Below, piece after piece: positions 17,142 to 26,361 of a DNA stretch of 64,000 nt. The notes beneath the pieces were generated by a model. The model was not told where the DNA came from. It searched no databases and saw nothing but the letters and a program-made list of their open reading frames with translations. Position 1 is the stretch's first letter. The number at the start of each line of letters is the position of its first letter. This DNA comes from Sulfitobacter geojensis (GTDB lineage: Bacteria; Pseudomonadota; Alphaproteobacteria; Rhodobacterales; Rhodobacteraceae): NCBI RefSeq assembly GCF_000622325.1, contig NZ_JASE01000005.1, positions 248,001 to 312,000 of the forward strand, written 5' to 3'. The position numbers and the translations under genes are program-made.

Positions 17142-18509
17142 TCAGTTTGCCGTCAGGCGTTGGGACAGATCCTGCACCGCGGCTTCTGTCGCGGCACGTG
17201 CGCGCGCAGCTGCCAGCCATTCCGCCATCGCGTCTTGCACCGGCGCGGGCAGCGTTTCGATTTCCGTCAAAGCATCGGCAACGCGGCCTTCACGCACAGC
17301 CGCTTCGGCACGTGACAGCACCGCGTCCGGGTCATCCCCTTCGCGTGGGGCCACGGATCGCGCACCCAGCTGACGTTTCAAAAACGCACCGACACCGCCT
17401 GCGGTATCATCACCACCGCTGGCGCGGGCCACGGACAGGGCCGCGCGCGCCGTATCAGGGAAAGTCGTCTGCAAGCTCAACAAGGGGGCAACCCCGTCTG
17501 CATTCTCGTTCAACGCCGCGGGTATGTTTTCGACACCGCTGTCGGTCAAATCCTGTACAGCGGCTTCAAACCCGGCACCCGTCCCCAAGGCCGCTGTAAT
17601 CGCGGTCAATGCTTGTTGTGCCTGCGCCGCGCGGGCCGCATTCGCTGTTGCCTCTTCCACGCTCAAGGCGTTTTCCAGCAGCCGTGAAATTTCGCTCTTC
17701 TGTTCCTCGACCGACGCCTGCAACGTCTCCAGAACCTCGGCATATTCTGCTGAAACGCCGCTCCCCTCACCCGATGGCGCGGACCGGTTCTCCAACTCTT
17801 TCAGCCGTACTTCAATCAGCGACACAGTGTCGGACAGCGCAGCGATACTGCTTTGCACATCTTGCAATTCGGGAATTTCAACGACAGGTGCCTCAGCATT
17901 TTCCAAAGTCGCAATGCGGTCAGCCTGCGCGCTCAGGGTCCGGTCAATCCCGTCCAGATCAGCACGTGTGTTGAAAACATTCATTTCCGCCGCAAGAAAC
18001 CCCAGTCCCCCCGCGATCACACCACCAAAGACCAGGGGCCAAAATACGCTGCCCTTGGGTTCGCTTGTCTGCTGGGGTGGCGGCGCTGTTGGCTTTACGT
18101 CTTGCGCTGCCGGCTTTGGCGTGGGGGTCTTTGCTGCTTCCGTCGGCTTGTCGTCCGGTTTTGCAGCGTCATCCGGTTTTTTCGACGCTTCCGGTTCGGC
18201 AACCTTCTTCGCCGCATCCGGTTTGGCCGTTTTCGGGATTGAACTTGTTGTCGGGGCGCTCACCGTTTTTGCAGATGGCGCCTTGGCAGATTGCGGTGCC
18301 TTCGCAGGGGTGCTGGCCGTCTTGGTAACCGCCTCAGCGTCTTTCTTGCCAGCAGACGCAGGCTTACGCGATGGCGCAGGTTTTGCCGGTTGGTCCGTCG
18401 ACGCACCGGTTTGCGTTTTACTCACATTGCTGTCCGCCTTAGCGCTTGAATCTTTCGACGCTACCGAACTGCTTTTACTGCTCGGGGTCGGTTTTTTCGC
18501 TTTCGCCAC
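17142..18509 (-). CDS. Alphaproteobacterial Mic60/mitofilin homologue (COG4223)
   Basis: A 455-residue membrane-anchored protein that matches the bacterial forerunner of mitochondrial Mic60. It has a low-complexity Lys/Ala/Pro/Ser N-terminus (1-150), one membrane segment (about 155-175, FWPLVFGGVIAGGLGFLAAE), a coiled-coil region (about 185-300), and a C-terminal mitofilin-like helical domain ending in DLSQRLTAN. In alphaproteobacteria this gene is known to sit between hemD and hemY, as it does here. The family shapes intracytoplasmic membranes or contacts the outer membrane. Whether this organism makes such membranes cannot be told from the window. Rapidly evolving, so the identification leans on layout and neighbours. 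Confidence 0.82.
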   Translation of the reverse strand: MAKAKKPTPSSKSSSVASKDSSAKADSNVSKTQTGASTDQPAKPAPSRKPASAGKKDAEAVTKTASTPAKAPQSAKAPSAKTVSAPTTSSIPKTAKPDAAKKVAEPEASKKPDDAAKPDDKPTEAAKTPTPKPAAQDVKPTAPPPQQTSEPKGSVFWPLVFGGVIAGGLGFLAAEMNVFNTRADLDGIDRTLSAQADRIATLENAEAPVVEIPELQDVQSSIAALSDTVSLIEVRLKELENRSAPSGEGSGVSAEYAEVLETLQASVEEQKSEISRLLENALSVEEATANAARAAQAQQALTAITAALGTGAGFEAAVQDLTDSGVENIPAALNENADGVAPLLSLQTTFPDTARAALSVARASGGDDTAGGVGAFLKRQLGARSVAPREGDDPDAVLSRAEAAVREGRVADALTEIETLPAPVQDAMAEWLAAARARAATEAAVQDLSQRLTAN

Positions 18510-18580
18510 ACTGCATACCCTTCTGATTCTGACCTGCGCCAGATGAACTCTAACACCTTACCCGCCAACGTCGCCCTGCT

Positions 18581-19285
18581 TCAAGGAAACCTATCGCCGC
18601 ACAAAAGCATTTCAACCGTTCGGACCATTTCTTCACCCGTCGGTGCCTTCGCGATGTGCAGTGCTTTCGGTAACTTGCCCTGAAAAACCTCCGCTACACT
18701 AGGGCTAATCGCCGCGACTGCAACACGTCGCAGGTCCTGCGCCTGATCGACAAACTGCGCGGCCGTACGCGGAGAGAACAGGGGAACAATAACCGGTACT
18801 TCCCCCGCAAGCATCCTTTGTGCATCCTTTGACAACGGCCGCAAATGTTGCGTGTACAGGGTGAAAACATCAACCTGCATACCGGCCTGTGTCAAACGCT
18901 GCGCGATTTGCCCGCGCCGGTGTTCTCCCGCCAGATGCACAAACCTGCCCGTGACTTTGGCGTCCCGCATGCGTGCCACCAGTTCATCCGCCGTCTGCGC
19001 CACCATTTCCACCTGCCAGCCCGCGGCTTTAGTCGCTTTGGCCGTCTGTACCCCCACACAAAATGCAATGCCATTCGAAAGTGTCGGTGCAAAATCCAGC
19101 GCGCGCGCAGAGGTAAAGATTGCACCGTCATATCGTGACACATCCGGCGCTTCACCGCACTTATCAATCTCTAACAAGGGCGAAATGCAGATCGATACAT
19201 CTTGTAATGCACTCTTTGACAGACGCGCGGCAAACCGTTCGGCGCTGTCGCGGGGCCGCGTCAGTAGCAGCGCAGGCTTATCCAT
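18581..19285 (-). CDS. hemD: Uroporphyrinogen-III synthase
   Basis: Closes the linear hydroxymethylbilane to uroporphyrinogen III, the branch point for heme, siroheme and B12. The 234-residue product starts [20 protein letters not shown], typical of the family, and keeps the HemD-like [22 protein letters not shown] and [10 protein letters not shown] blocks. I set the start at ATG 19285; the frame extends further upstream but without family sequence, and overlap with divergent tsaD would result. It heads the hemD-Mic60-hemY operon. HemD diverges strongly, so motifs are soft but the context is firm. Confidence 0.87.
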   Translation of the reverse strand: MDKPALLLTRPRDSAERFAARLSKSALQDVSICISPLLEIDKCGEAPDVSRYDGAIFTSARALDFAPTLSNGIAFCVGVQTAKATKAAGWQVEMVAQTADELVARMRDAKVTGRFVHLAGEHRRGQIAQRLTQAGMQVDVFTLYTQHLRPLSKDAQRMLAGEVPVIVPLFSPRTAAQFVDQAQDLRRVAVAAISPSVAEVFQGKLPKALHIAKAPTGEEMVRTVEMLLCGDRFP

Positions 19286-19359
19286 TTGAGGTCCGAGCAT
19301 TGTTTGCCATCGCCTGTGGTGATACCTGCGGGGGGACCCCCTTGCAACGGAAAGCCGCC

Positions 19360-20451
19360 ATGCCGTCCTCACTCACAGTCTTGGGACTCGAAAGCAGCTG
19401 CGACGATACCGCGGCCGCTGTCGTGCATCTGCCCGCTGACGGGCGCGCCTCTGTCCTGTCCTCGGTTGTGGACGGACAGGTTGATCTGCATGCCGCCTTT
19501 GGCGGTGTCGTGCCGGAAATCGCCGCCCGTGCCCATGCAGAAAAGCTTGATTACTGTGTTGAACAGGCTCTAACACAGGCAAATACGACCCTTTCCGACA
19601 TTGACATGATCGCCGTAACCGCCGGTCCCGGTCTGATTGGCGGGGTTGTATCCGGCGTCATGTGTGCCAAAGGTCTGTCCTTGGCTTCGGGAAAGCCGCT
19701 GTTTGGCGTCAACCATCTTGCCGGTCACGCTTTAACGCCGCGCCTGACTGATGATGTGCCCTATCCATACCTGATGCTGCTGGTGTCCGGCGGGCATTGC
19801 CAGTTCTTGATGGTCCTTGGCCCTGATGACTTCAAACGTCTTGGCGGAACCATCGACGATGCGCCAGGCGAAGCTTTCGATAAGGTCGCCCGCCTGATCG
19901 GCCTGCCACAACCGGGGGGGCCGTCGATCGAAAGCTGTGCAAGATCTGGCGATCCCAAACGGTTTGCCCTGCCCCGCCCTCTTTTGGACCGCGCGGGGTG
20001 TGACATGTCTTTCTCCGGCCTGAAAACCGCCGTGTTGCGGGCCCGTGATGCCGTGGTTCTTGAAAAGGGCGGGCTGACCCCACAGGATCAGGCAGACCTC
20101 GCCGCCAGTTTTCAAGCGGCCGTTGTTGACGTTCTCGCGGAAAAGACCCGCCGTGCGTTTGCTCTTTATCCAGACGCGGCACCCCGTACCTTATGTGTCG
20201 CTGGCGGTGTTGCCGCAAACCAGTCCATTCGCACCGCGTTAGAGACTGTTGCGCAGGATTTCACCGCCGGTTTCGTCGCCCCTCCGCTTGCGCTTTGTAC
20301 CGACAATGCCGCCATGATCGCTTATGCTGGCGGTGAACAATCTCGTTTCCGCTCGCCCGATGATCTTACCCTTTCCGCTCGTCCCCGCTGGCCCTTGGAC
20401 ATCTCGCAACCATCCATGTTGGGAAGCGGCAAAAAGGGTGCAAAAGCATGA
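19360..20451 (+). CDS. tsaD: tRNA N6-adenosine threonylcarbamoyltransferase TsaD
   Basis: Catalytic subunit that transfers threonylcarbamoyl to A37 of ANN-decoding tRNAs, with TsaB and TsaE (tsaE is at 30.8 kb). The 363-residue chain opens [15 protein letters not shown], the ASKHA phosphate loop, and carries the metal-binding HLAGH (H119, H123), LLVSGGHCQ and the C-terminal [12 protein letters not shown]. Start ATG 19360 is set by the conserved N-terminus. It is divergent from hemD with a 74-bp gap. Its stop overlaps the gpsA ATG as ATGA, so the two are co-translated. Confidence 0.95.
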   Translation: MPSSLTVLGLESSCDDTAAAVVHLPADGRASVLSSVVDGQVDLHAAFGGVVPEIAARAHAEKLDYCVEQALTQANTTLSDIDMIAVTAGPGLIGGVVSGVMCAKGLSLASGKPLFGVNHLAGHALTPRLTDDVPYPYLMLLVSGGHCQFLMVLGPDDFKRLGGTIDDAPGEAFDKVARLIGLPQPGGPSIESCARSGDPKRFALPRPLLDRAGCDMSFSGLKTAVLRARDAVVLEKGGLTPQDQADLAASFQAAVVDVLAEKTRRAFALYPDAAPRTLCVAGGVAANQSIRTALETVAQDFTAGFVAPPLALCTDNAAMIAYAGGEQSRFRSPDDLTLSARPRWPLDISQPSMLGSGKKGAKA

Positions 20452-21401
20452 GCGTCGCCGTCGTGGGTGCGGGTGCATTCGGCACGGCGCTGGCCATTTC
20501 CCTGGCGCGAAAGGGGCCTATCACCCTTTGGGCGCGGGATCCGGCAAATATGGCCGAAGCGCGGGAAAACACCGCGCGACTGGCTGGATGTCCGTTCCCT
20601 GAATCCTTGATCCTTACGGGCGATTTGGCACAGGCAGCAAACGCGGACATCCTTCTCATCGCTGTACCCACCCAAAAACTGCGCGGGTTTCTCCAAGCGA
20701 ACAAGATTTTGCTCGCCAGTAAAACCCTCGTTGCCTGCTGCAAGGGTATCGAGCTGGCAACAGGTGCCGGCCCCGTCACCGTGATTGCAGACGTGGTTCC
20801 CATTGCGGTGCCTGCCATTCTGACCGGCCCCAGCTTCGCGCGGGACATCGCACGCGGGCTACCAACGGCGCTCACGCTCGCGTGCGCGGACGATAAAACT
20901 GGCCAAGACCTTCAGCAGCAACTTACCACCGCGAACCTGCGCCTTTACCGAACCACTGATACCATTGGCGCAGAGCTGGGCGGAGCCTTGAAAAACGTCA
21001 TCGCAATTGCCTGCGGAACGGCGATGGGTGCAGGTCTGGGCGAAAGCGCACGCGCCGCCCTGATGACCCGTGGCTTCGCGGAAATGCAGCGTCTGGCCGC
21101 GCATCTGAAGGCTGATCCACAAACGCTGTCGGGGCTGTCCGGTTTTGGCGATCTCACCCTGACCTGCACATCTGAACAATCGCGCAATTATTGTCTTGGC
21201 CTGTCTTTGGGCCAGGGTACGCGCTTTGACCCCAACACCACTGTCGAAGGGGCCGCCACCGCCAAGGCCGTGCACCTTCTGGCACAAGAAAGCGCACTTG
21301 ATCTGCCCATCACCGCAGCCGTTGCAGGCCTGCTCGAGAACAGGCTAGATGTGGCAACCGCAATGCGTGACCTTCTGGCGCGCCCGTTAAAGGAAGAATG
21401 A
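20448..21401 (+). CDS. gpsA: NAD(P)-dependent glycerol-3-phosphate dehydrogenase
   Basis: Reduces dihydroxyacetone phosphate to sn-glycerol 3-phosphate, the backbone for phospholipids. The 317-residue product has the N-terminal dinucleotide fold [15 protein letters not shown], the KGIE block, TGPSFA, the catalytic-lysine region [12 protein letters not shown], and the [13 protein letters not shown] stretch that is typical of GpsA. Length is normal. It overlaps tsaD by 4 bp and is followed 1 bp later by a YciI-family gene, making a four-gene run with the EVE-domain gene. Confidence 0.95.
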   Translation: MSVAVVGAGAFGTALAISLARKGPITLWARDPANMAEARENTARLAGCPFPESLILTGDLAQAANADILLIAVPTQKLRGFLQANKILLASKTLVACCKGIELATGAGPVTVIADVVPIAVPAILTGPSFARDIARGLPTALTLACADDKTGQDLQQQLTTANLRLYRTTDTIGAELGGALKNVIAIACGTAMGAGLGESARAALMTRGFAEMQRLAAHLKADPQTLSGLSGFGDLTLTCTSEQSRNYCLGLSLGQGTRFDPNTTVEGAATAKAVHLLAQESALDLPITAAVAGLLENRLDVATAMRDLLARPLKEE

Positions 21402-21402
21402 A

Positions 21403-21675
21403 ATGCTTGTCTGTCTGATGGCCCACGACAAATCCGGTGCCCTGCCAATACGCAAAGAAAACCGCGAGGCGCATCTTGCGTATCTTGAATCAACAGGCTG
21501 CGTGACCTTGGCCGGACCGATGAAAAATGCCCAAGGGGACATGTGCGGATCCATGATCGTTCTGGATGTGCCGGACCTTGCCGCCGCTGAAAACTGGGCC
21601 GCGAATGACCCTTACGCCAAGGCCGGATTATTCGAAAACGTGACCCTGCGCGAATGGGTCAGGGTTGTCGGGTAA
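21403..21675 (+). CDS. YciI family protein
   Basis: A 90-residue YciI-type dimeric ferredoxin-like protein. Family features are the LVCLMAHDKSGALPIRKENR start with the conserved His-Asp, a central GPM, and the C-terminal ANDPYAKAGLFENVTLREW, which holds the usual His/Asp-Pro-Tyr site. Function is not established; related proteins act as small lyase or isomerase-like enzymes. It is translationally packed between gpsA (1 bp gap) and the EVE-domain gene (TAATG overlap). Confidence 0.85.
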   Translation: MLVCLMAHDKSGALPIRKENREAHLAYLESTGCVTLAGPMKNAQGDMCGSMIVLDVPDLAAAENWAANDPYAKAGLFENVTLREWVRVVG

Positions 21676-22094
21676 TGGCCTATTGGCTATTCAAATCAGA
21701 GCCTAATACATGGGGTTGGGACGATCAGCTGGCCAAAGGGGACGCGGGCGAGGAATGGGACGGTGTCCGTAATTACCAAGCCCGCAACTTCATGCGCGAA
21801 ATGAAACTGGGGGATTTGGGGTTCTTTTATCATTCGATGAAAGAAAAATCCGTGGTTGGCATCGTCAAGGTGATCGCAGAGGCACATCCCGACAGCACAA
21901 CCGATGATCCACGCTGGGAATGCGTTGATATTCAGGCGGTGCGCCCCTTCGTGAAACCCGTAACTTTGGATCAGATCAAGGGTGAGGAACAGCTTGCCGA
22001 TATGATCCTCGTGCGCAATTCGCGTCTGTCGGTGCAACCGGTGACCGACGCAGAATGGCAATTGGTCTGTGCCATGGGTCAGACGAAACCATAG
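21675..22094 (+). CDS. EVE domain-containing protein
   Basis: A 139-residue protein made up of a single EVE domain, a PUA-like fold thought to bind modified bases in DNA or RNA. The start MAYWLFKSEPNTWGWDDQ and the following GVRNYQARNFMREM and GFFYHS motifs are typical of the bacterial form. ATG 21675 overlaps the YciI stop (TAATG), which fixes the start over an upstream in-frame codon. In bacteria such genes are found near restriction systems or, as here, alone among housekeeping genes. No restriction genes are present in the window. Confidence 0.88.
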   Translation: MAYWLFKSEPNTWGWDDQLAKGDAGEEWDGVRNYQARNFMREMKLGDLGFFYHSMKEKSVVGIVKVIAEAHPDSTTDDPRWECVDIQAVRPFVKPVTLDQIKGEEQLADMILVRNSRLSVQPVTDAEWQLVCAMGQTKP

Positions 22095-22149
22095 CTAATT
22101 TTGGCGAGCCTGTGCATACTCCCCCCAAAGCGCGTTAGGGGAGGTTGAT

Positions 22150-22542
22150 ATGGGAATTGTCGCAGTCATTGTAGCAGCGGCCGCAGGTTTTGGATTTGGC
22201 GCAATCTGGTACATGGCATTGGCCAAACCTTGGGTCGCAGCCGCCAATATCCAAGTCGATGCCGACGGGAAACCCATCGACAAATCTCCCCTACCCTTTG
22301 TTATGGCTGCGGTCGCAATGGTGCTGGTGGCAGGCATGATGCGCCACACCTTTGCCCTTTCGGAAATTGACGATCCCGGCAAAGGATTGATGTCAGGGCT
22401 GGGGATTGGTCTGTTTTTCATCAGCCCGTGGATCATGATCAACAACGGCTACGGCGGTCGCCCCTTCCGTCTGACGCTGATCGACGGCGGCTATGCCACG
22501 TTCGGCTGCGCCATTATGGGACTTATCCTGACCCTGTTCTAG
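22150..22542 (+). CDS. DUF1761 family membrane protein
   Basis: A 130-residue membrane protein with about four hydrophobic segments: residues 1-24, a second around 49-66, one around 80-98 and the last at the C-terminus. The GFGFGAIWYMALAKPW start and the mid-chain layout fit DUF1761, a small family without known function. A GGGGAGG ribosome site lies just before ATG 22150. It stands alone downstream of the EVE gene with a 55-bp gap and is followed by a bidirectional hairpin. Confidence 0.75.
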   Translation: MGIVAVIVAAAAGFGFGAIWYMALAKPWVAAANIQVDADGKPIDKSPLPFVMAAVAMVLVAGMMRHTFALSEIDDPGKGLMSGLGIGLFFISPWIMINNGYGGRPFRLTLIDGGYATFGCAIMGLILTLF

Positions 22543-22552
22543 AACACTCACG

Positions 22553-22587
22553 AAAAAAGGGTCCCGGCACCGATGCCAGAACCCTTT
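22553..22587. terminator. Bidirectional terminator-like hairpin after the DUF1761 gene
   Basis: AAAGGGT (22556-22562) pairs with ACCCTTT (22581-22587), with GGC/GCC pairing inside the loop. On the minus strand the stem is followed by a run of six T; on the plus strand by TTTCTC. It lies 14 bp after the plus-strand gene, and the better T-tract faces minus-strand transcripts. Confidence 0.55.
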
Positions 22588-22720
22588 CTCACCCCGCGTG
22601 CTCCACTACCCACACACGTATCGAAATATGTTCTGGCCATCCTAGCCGTTGGGTAATGGGTACCAAGTTGTGCGGCGCAAGCCAAGCAATTGATATCTAA
22701 ATTACTTTTCAAATGATAAA

Positions 22721-22744
22721 CGCCCGCTGTCAAAACAGCAGGCG
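22721..22744 (-). terminator. Rho-independent terminator of the DUF2853 gene
   Basis: CGCC-x-GCTGT pairs with ACAGC-x-GGCG around a 4-nt loop, one mismatch in the stem. On the minus strand it is followed by TTTATCATTT and lies 28 bp after the DUF2853 stop. Confidence 0.6.
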
Positions 22745-22772
22745 CTCATGCAATATCTTCGGTTTTTCGGGA

Positions 22773-23114
22773 TCAGCCGTAAACGGACTCTTTGCCGAAT
22801 TCTTTGGTCAGCATGTAATAGATCACCGCGCGGTATTTGTTGCGCTCCGACTTGCCGTAGGTCTCAATCGCCTTGTTGATGCCTTCCATCAGGTTCGGAC
22901 CATCGGGCAAACCCAACTTCTTGATCAGAAAGTTGTTCTTGACGGTCTCAAGCTCGCTCGCCTGGCTGCCGGCAACAGTCTGTGCATCGGCGTTATAGAT
23001 CGACGGACCGCAGCCAATCGTCACCTTTGTCAAAAGGTCCATGTCCGGCGTCATGCCACATTTGTTCTTCAGATCGTCCGCATATTTCGCGATCCACTCA
23101 TCCCGTTTGCCCAT
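22773..23114 (-). CDS. DUF2853 family protein
   Basis: A 113-residue, highly charged, mostly helical cytoplasmic protein matching DUF2853: DEWIAKYADDLKNKCG at the start, IGCGPSIYNADAQTVAG in the middle, and YRAVIYYMLTKEFGKE at the end. ATG 23114 with AGGGA upstream gives the family length; the open frame reaches further but carries no family sequence. Function is unknown. It has its own terminator and sits between the convergent DUF1761 gene and the ahcY terminator, so it is a single-gene unit. Confidence 0.8.
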   Translation of the reverse strand: MGKRDEWIAKYADDLKNKCGMTPDMDLLTKVTIGCGPSIYNADAQTVAGSQASELETVKNNFLIKKLGLPDGPNLMEGINKAIETYGKSERNKYRAVIYYMLTKEFGKESVYG

Positions 23115-23284
23115 TAAAATCGTCCCTTTTTCAATATTCTGACCAGCACGTCTGATCTTGGGGCCGACACTACGCATTAAATTTGACACCTCAAAGGGGA
23201 AATTTCCAAGCCAGTCCCCCTTGGCAAATTCACCTCTTATCACCGGCCGTACGGCTACAGGCATCGTTATCGCGCAAAAACAAA

Positions 23285-23314
23285 AACGCCGGAACACATC
23301 AATGTTCCGGCGTT
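23285..23314 (-). terminator. Strong Rho-independent terminator of ahcY
   Basis: A perfect 12-bp stem (23285-23296 with 23303-23314) and a 6-nt loop, followed on the minus strand by TTTTTGTTTTTG. It lies 35 bp after the ahcY stop and is the clearest intrinsic terminator in the window. Confidence 0.9.
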
Positions 23315-23348
23315 CGTGCATCACGTGGCAATCGCCATGCTACAAATC

Positions 23349-24737
23349 TTAGTAACGGTAATGTTCCGGCTTGAACGGTCCTTCCGGCGTCACGCCGATA
23401 TAGGCCGCCTGTTCCGCGTTTAATGTGGACAGTTTCACACCGATCCGGTCCAGGTGCAGGCGCGCAACCTTTTCATCCAGATGCTTGGGCAGAATGTAGA
23501 CTTCGTTCTTGTATTCGTCGCCCTTGGTCCACAATTCGATCTGCGCCAGCACCTGATTGGTGAAGGACGCGGACATCACAAACGACGGGTGGCCAGTGGC
23601 GTTGCCAAGGTTCAACAGACGCCCCTCGGACAACAGGATCAACCGGTTGCCGTTCGGCATCTCGATCATGTCCACCTGTTCTTTGATGTTGGTCCATTTG
23701 TGGTTCTTCAGGCTGGCCACCTGAATTTCATTGTCGAAGTGACCGATGTTGCCAACAATCGCCATGTCCTTCATCTCGCGCATATGCTCGATGCGGATCA
23801 CGTCTTTGTTGCCGGTGGTCGTGACGAAAATATCTGCCGTCGCGACCACATCTTCCAGCGTGGTCACCTGAAAACCATCCATCGCCGCCTGCAATGCGCA
23901 GATCGGGTCAACTTCGGTCACGATCACACGCGCGCCGGCACCAACCAGTGACGCGGCACAGCCTTTGCCAACGTCGCCGTATCCCATGACAACGGCAACC
24001 TTGCCCGCCATCATCGTGTCCGTGGCGCGGCGGATGCCGTCAACCAGCGATTCCTTACACCCGTATTTGTTGTCAAACTTCGACTTGGTGACAGAGTCGT
24101 TCACGTTGATCGCAGGGAAGGGCAGCTGGCCATCGCGGACCAGTTCGTACAAGCGGTGAACGCCGGTTGTTGTTTCCTCGGAAACACCAACGATCTGGTC
24201 GCGCATCTTGGTGAACCAGCCGGGGCTCGCTTCCATCCGCTTTTTGATCTGTGCCTTGATCGCTTCTTCTTCTTCCGATGTTGGCACGGCGATAATATCT
24301 TCACCAGCTTCGGCGCGTGCGCCAAGCAGGATGTACAATGTTGCGTCGCCGCCATCGTCCAAAATCAGGTTCGGACCTTCAGGGAACATGAAAGACTTGT
24401 CCAAGTAATCCCAGTGTTCCGTCAGGCTTTGACCCTTGATGGCAAACACAGGCGTGCCGCCCGCAGCAATTGCCGCCGCAGCGTGGTCTTGGGTAGAAAA
24501 GATATTACAGGACGCCCAGCGCACATCCGCACCCAGCTCAACCAGCGTTTCAATTAACACCGCTGTCTGAATTGTCATGTGCAACGAACCGACGATGCGC
24601 GCGCCCTTCAGCGGCTTGCTCTCGCCATATTCCTCACGCAGGGACATCAGGCCCGGCATTTCTGTTTCGGCGATGTCCAGCTCCTTGCGGCCGTATGCAG
24701 CAAGGTCGATGTCTTTTACGATATAGTCGTTTGCCAT
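23349..24737 (-). CDS. ahcY: Adenosylhomocysteinase
   Basis: Hydrolyses S-adenosylhomocysteine to homocysteine and adenosine, keeping the methyl cycle running. The 462-residue product opens [20 protein letters not shown] and carries the NAD-binding [13 protein letters not shown], the [11 protein letters not shown] and GHFDNEIQ blocks, and the invariant C-terminal KPEHYRY. Start ATG 24737 fits the family; the longer open frame upstream is not conserved. I looked for an SAH riboswitch in the 5' leader and saw no convincing match. A strong terminator ends the unit. Confidence 0.96.
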   Translation of the reverse strand: MANDYIVKDIDLAAYGRKELDIAETEMPGLMSLREEYGESKPLKGARIVGSLHMTIQTAVLIETLVELGADVRWASCNIFSTQDHAAAAIAAGGTPVFAIKGQSLTEHWDYLDKSFMFPEGPNLILDDGGDATLYILLGARAEAGEDIIAVPTSEEEEAIKAQIKKRMEASPGWFTKMRDQIVGVSEETTTGVHRLYELVRDGQLPFPAINVNDSVTKSKFDNKYGCKESLVDGIRRATDTMMAGKVAVVMGYGDVGKGCAASLVGAGARVIVTEVDPICALQAAMDGFQVTTLEDVVATADIFVTTTGNKDVIRIEHMREMKDMAIVGNIGHFDNEIQVASLKNHKWTNIKEQVDMIEMPNGNRLILLSEGRLLNLGNATGHPSFVMSASFTNQVLAQIELWTKGDEYKNEVYILPKHLDEKVARLHLDRIGVKLSTLNAEQAAYIGVTPEGPFKPEHYRY

Positions 24738-24826
24738 AGGGGCACCTCGATCAAAGTTGTTTGACCGCCGCCTAACAGTTTTGGCGCGATCTCTCAACAT
24801 ATGATGCTTGAGCCACTTACAGCCTG

Positions 24827-25129
24827 TTAATCCTGCAACTGCGCAAGAATTTGATCCTGATCCGCGCCCGTCATCCAGTCATCACCTTGGGCGATCACAC
24901 AGGCATTGCCGTCGGAAAATCCTTTGATCATCGTCCAGGTGCCGGTCTCCTGCGATACCCAAAGCTGCTCCTTCGCTTCCGTAGGCGCGGCAACCGGCTT
25001 TTCACCGTACCAGTCGGTCAAGGCTGCTTTCATTTCACCGGCCGGCATGCAGACGTTGCTGTCCGCCATAGCGGTCGTGGCAAACGTGGCTCCAAGAACA
25101 AGCGTCATGGTCGAAATAAACAGTTTCAT
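24827..25129 (-). CDS. Small secreted protein, unrecognised
   Basis: A 100-residue protein with a clear Sec signal peptide ([23 protein letters not shown], cleavage probably after AMA near residue 22), so the mature form of about 78 residues is periplasmic. It has two cysteines (NVCMP and NACVI) that could form one disulfide, and tryptophan-rich central and C-terminal parts. AGGAGAG precedes ATG 25129. I do not recognise the family. It lies alone between ahcY and the divergent HD-domain gene, with the ahcY promoter region directly downstream. Confidence 0.75.
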   Translation of the reverse strand: MKLFISTMTLVLGATFATTAMADSNVCMPAGEMKAALTDWYGEKPVAAPTEAKEQLWVSQETGTWTMIKGFSDGNACVIAQGDDWMTGADQDQILAQLQD

Positions 25130-25206
25130 CAGTCTCTCCTTCATGTGAAAAACACCGCAAGCGACGAATAGTTCCATTTATTCCAATGACGTTAGGGAAG
25201 CCCCGC

Positions 25207-25800
25207 ATGGCGCAACAACCCAGAGCATGGCAGCGGATGTTGTCGGGTCGCAGGCTGGATCTGCTGGATCCGACACCCGTTGACATCGAAATCGAAGATA
25301 TCGCGCATGGGCTGGCGTTTGTCGCGCGGTGGAACGGGCAAACCCGTGGCGATTACGCCTACTCCGTTGCAGAACATTCGCTGCTGGTCGAAACAATCTT
25401 TGGCCGGATCAATCCCAAGGCGCCCGCCAAATGGCGCTTGGCTGCGCTGCTGCATGATGCGCCGGAGTATGTGATTGGCGATATGATCTCGCCGGTCAAA
25501 GCTGCGGTTGGACCAAATTATGGTGCCTTGGATGACCGGCTGACCGCCGCCATCCATCTGCGCTTTGGCCTGCCCTCCAGCCTGCCGGTTTCGGTGAAAA
25601 AGCAGATCAAGAAGGCGGATAAAATCAGCGCGTGGATGGAAGCCGTGCAAATTGCCGGCTTCTCCGAAGCTGAGTCGTCCAAATTCTTTGGCAAACCCGA
25701 TCCTTCCTTAATGGAAGGTTTGCATATCGTCCTGCGCCCACCGGTGGAAACGCGCAACGCCTTTACTGCCCGCCATGTTTCCTTGCTGGAGCAACTGTAA
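25207..25800 (+). CDS. HD-domain phosphohydrolase (YfbR-like)
   Basis: A 197-residue metal-dependent phosphohydrolase of the HD superfamily, similar in build to YfbR 5'-deoxynucleotidase and YedJ-like proteins. Metal ligands are visible as H in VAEHSLLVE, the HD doublet in ALLHDAPEYVIGDM, and a later Asp in ALDDRL. ATG 25207 follows AGGGAAG. It shares a TAATG junction with the GNAT gene, so the two are co-translated. Substrate is unknown; nucleoside monophosphates are the best guess from the family. Confidence 0.82.
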   Translation: MAQQPRAWQRMLSGRRLDLLDPTPVDIEIEDIAHGLAFVARWNGQTRGDYAYSVAEHSLLVETIFGRINPKAPAKWRLAALLHDAPEYVIGDMISPVKAAVGPNYGALDDRLTAAIHLRFGLPSSLPVSVKKQIKKADKISAWMEAVQIAGFSEAESSKFFGKPDPSLMEGLHIVLRPPVETRNAFTARHVSLLEQL

Positions 25801-26285
25801 TGATCCAGGTCCGTCGCCCCATCAGCCTTGATGCCCCCAACATGGCAAAGCTGCTGAACGAAATCATTGCCGAAGGGGGCACCACCGCACTCACGCGCCC
25901 TGTGACAGGGGCGGACCTGATCGAACGGATGGCCTTCAAACCCGAGCGCAGCGCATGGCACGTGGCTGTCGATCAAAAGGAAAACATCGTCGGCTTCCAG
26001 TGGATCAATCCGAAAGAAGACCTGCCAAAAGGTGCCGTCGATATCGCCACTTTCGTACAGATCGGCCAAACCGGCCTTGGGATCGGATCAGCCTTGTTCG
26101 AGGCGACCAAAAAAGCGGCCAAAGCGATGGGATATGTTTGGATCAACGCCAACATCCGCGCTGATAACGAGGGTGGGCTAATCTATTATCAAAGCCGCGG
26201 GTTTCAGGATTACGGTGTGATCGAAGACTACGAAATGGCCAATGGCGATATCGTCGACAAGCGCCTTAAACGCTACGACCTGTAG
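25800..26285 (+). CDS. GNAT family N-acetyltransferase
   Basis: A 161-residue acetyl-CoA-dependent acetyltransferase. The GNAT fold shows in the VDIATFVQIGQTGLGIGSALF stretch (motif A with the acetyl-CoA loop QTGLGIG), then WINANIRADNEGGLIYYQSRGF (motif B) before a charged end. The substrate cannot be read. ATG 25800 overlaps the stop of the HD-domain gene. A GC-rich hairpin with T5 follows 37 bp after the stop. Confidence 0.88.
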   Translation: MIQVRRPISLDAPNMAKLLNEIIAEGGTTALTRPVTGADLIERMAFKPERSAWHVAVDQKENIVGFQWINPKEDLPKGAVDIATFVQIGQTGLGIGSALFEATKKAAKAMGYVWINANIRADNEGGLIYYQSRGFQDYGVIEDYEMANGDIVDKRLKRYDL

Positions 26286-26322
26286 TCCGATGATGCACCG
26301 CCCGGTGTACGGGGGGTGCACA

Positions 26323-26352
26323 GGGGGTGTACGCATGTCACCCCCCCTTTTT
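26323..26352 (+). terminator. Rho-independent terminator after the GNAT gene
   Basis: GGGGGTG (26323-26329) pairs with CACCCCC (26339-26345), followed by CC and five T. A second GGGGGGTG arm at 26311-26318 could compete for the same partner. It lies between the GNAT gene and the converging regA. Confidence 0.65.
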
Positions 26353-26361
26353 GAGGATATT

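Noticed and set aside
17524..18546. 340-codon open frame antisense to the Mic60-like gene
   Set aside because: It mirrors the Ala/Lys/Ser-rich codon bias of the true gene; composition is Ser/Ala-rich with no motif and it lacks a ribosome site.
24738..24826. SAH or SAM riboswitch upstream of ahcY
   Set aside because: The leader lacks the conserved riboswitch core and a convincing pseudoknot layout.
26300..26331. GGTGTAC repeats as a short tandem repeat array
   Set aside because: Only two imperfect copies, explained by alternative arms of the GNAT terminator.
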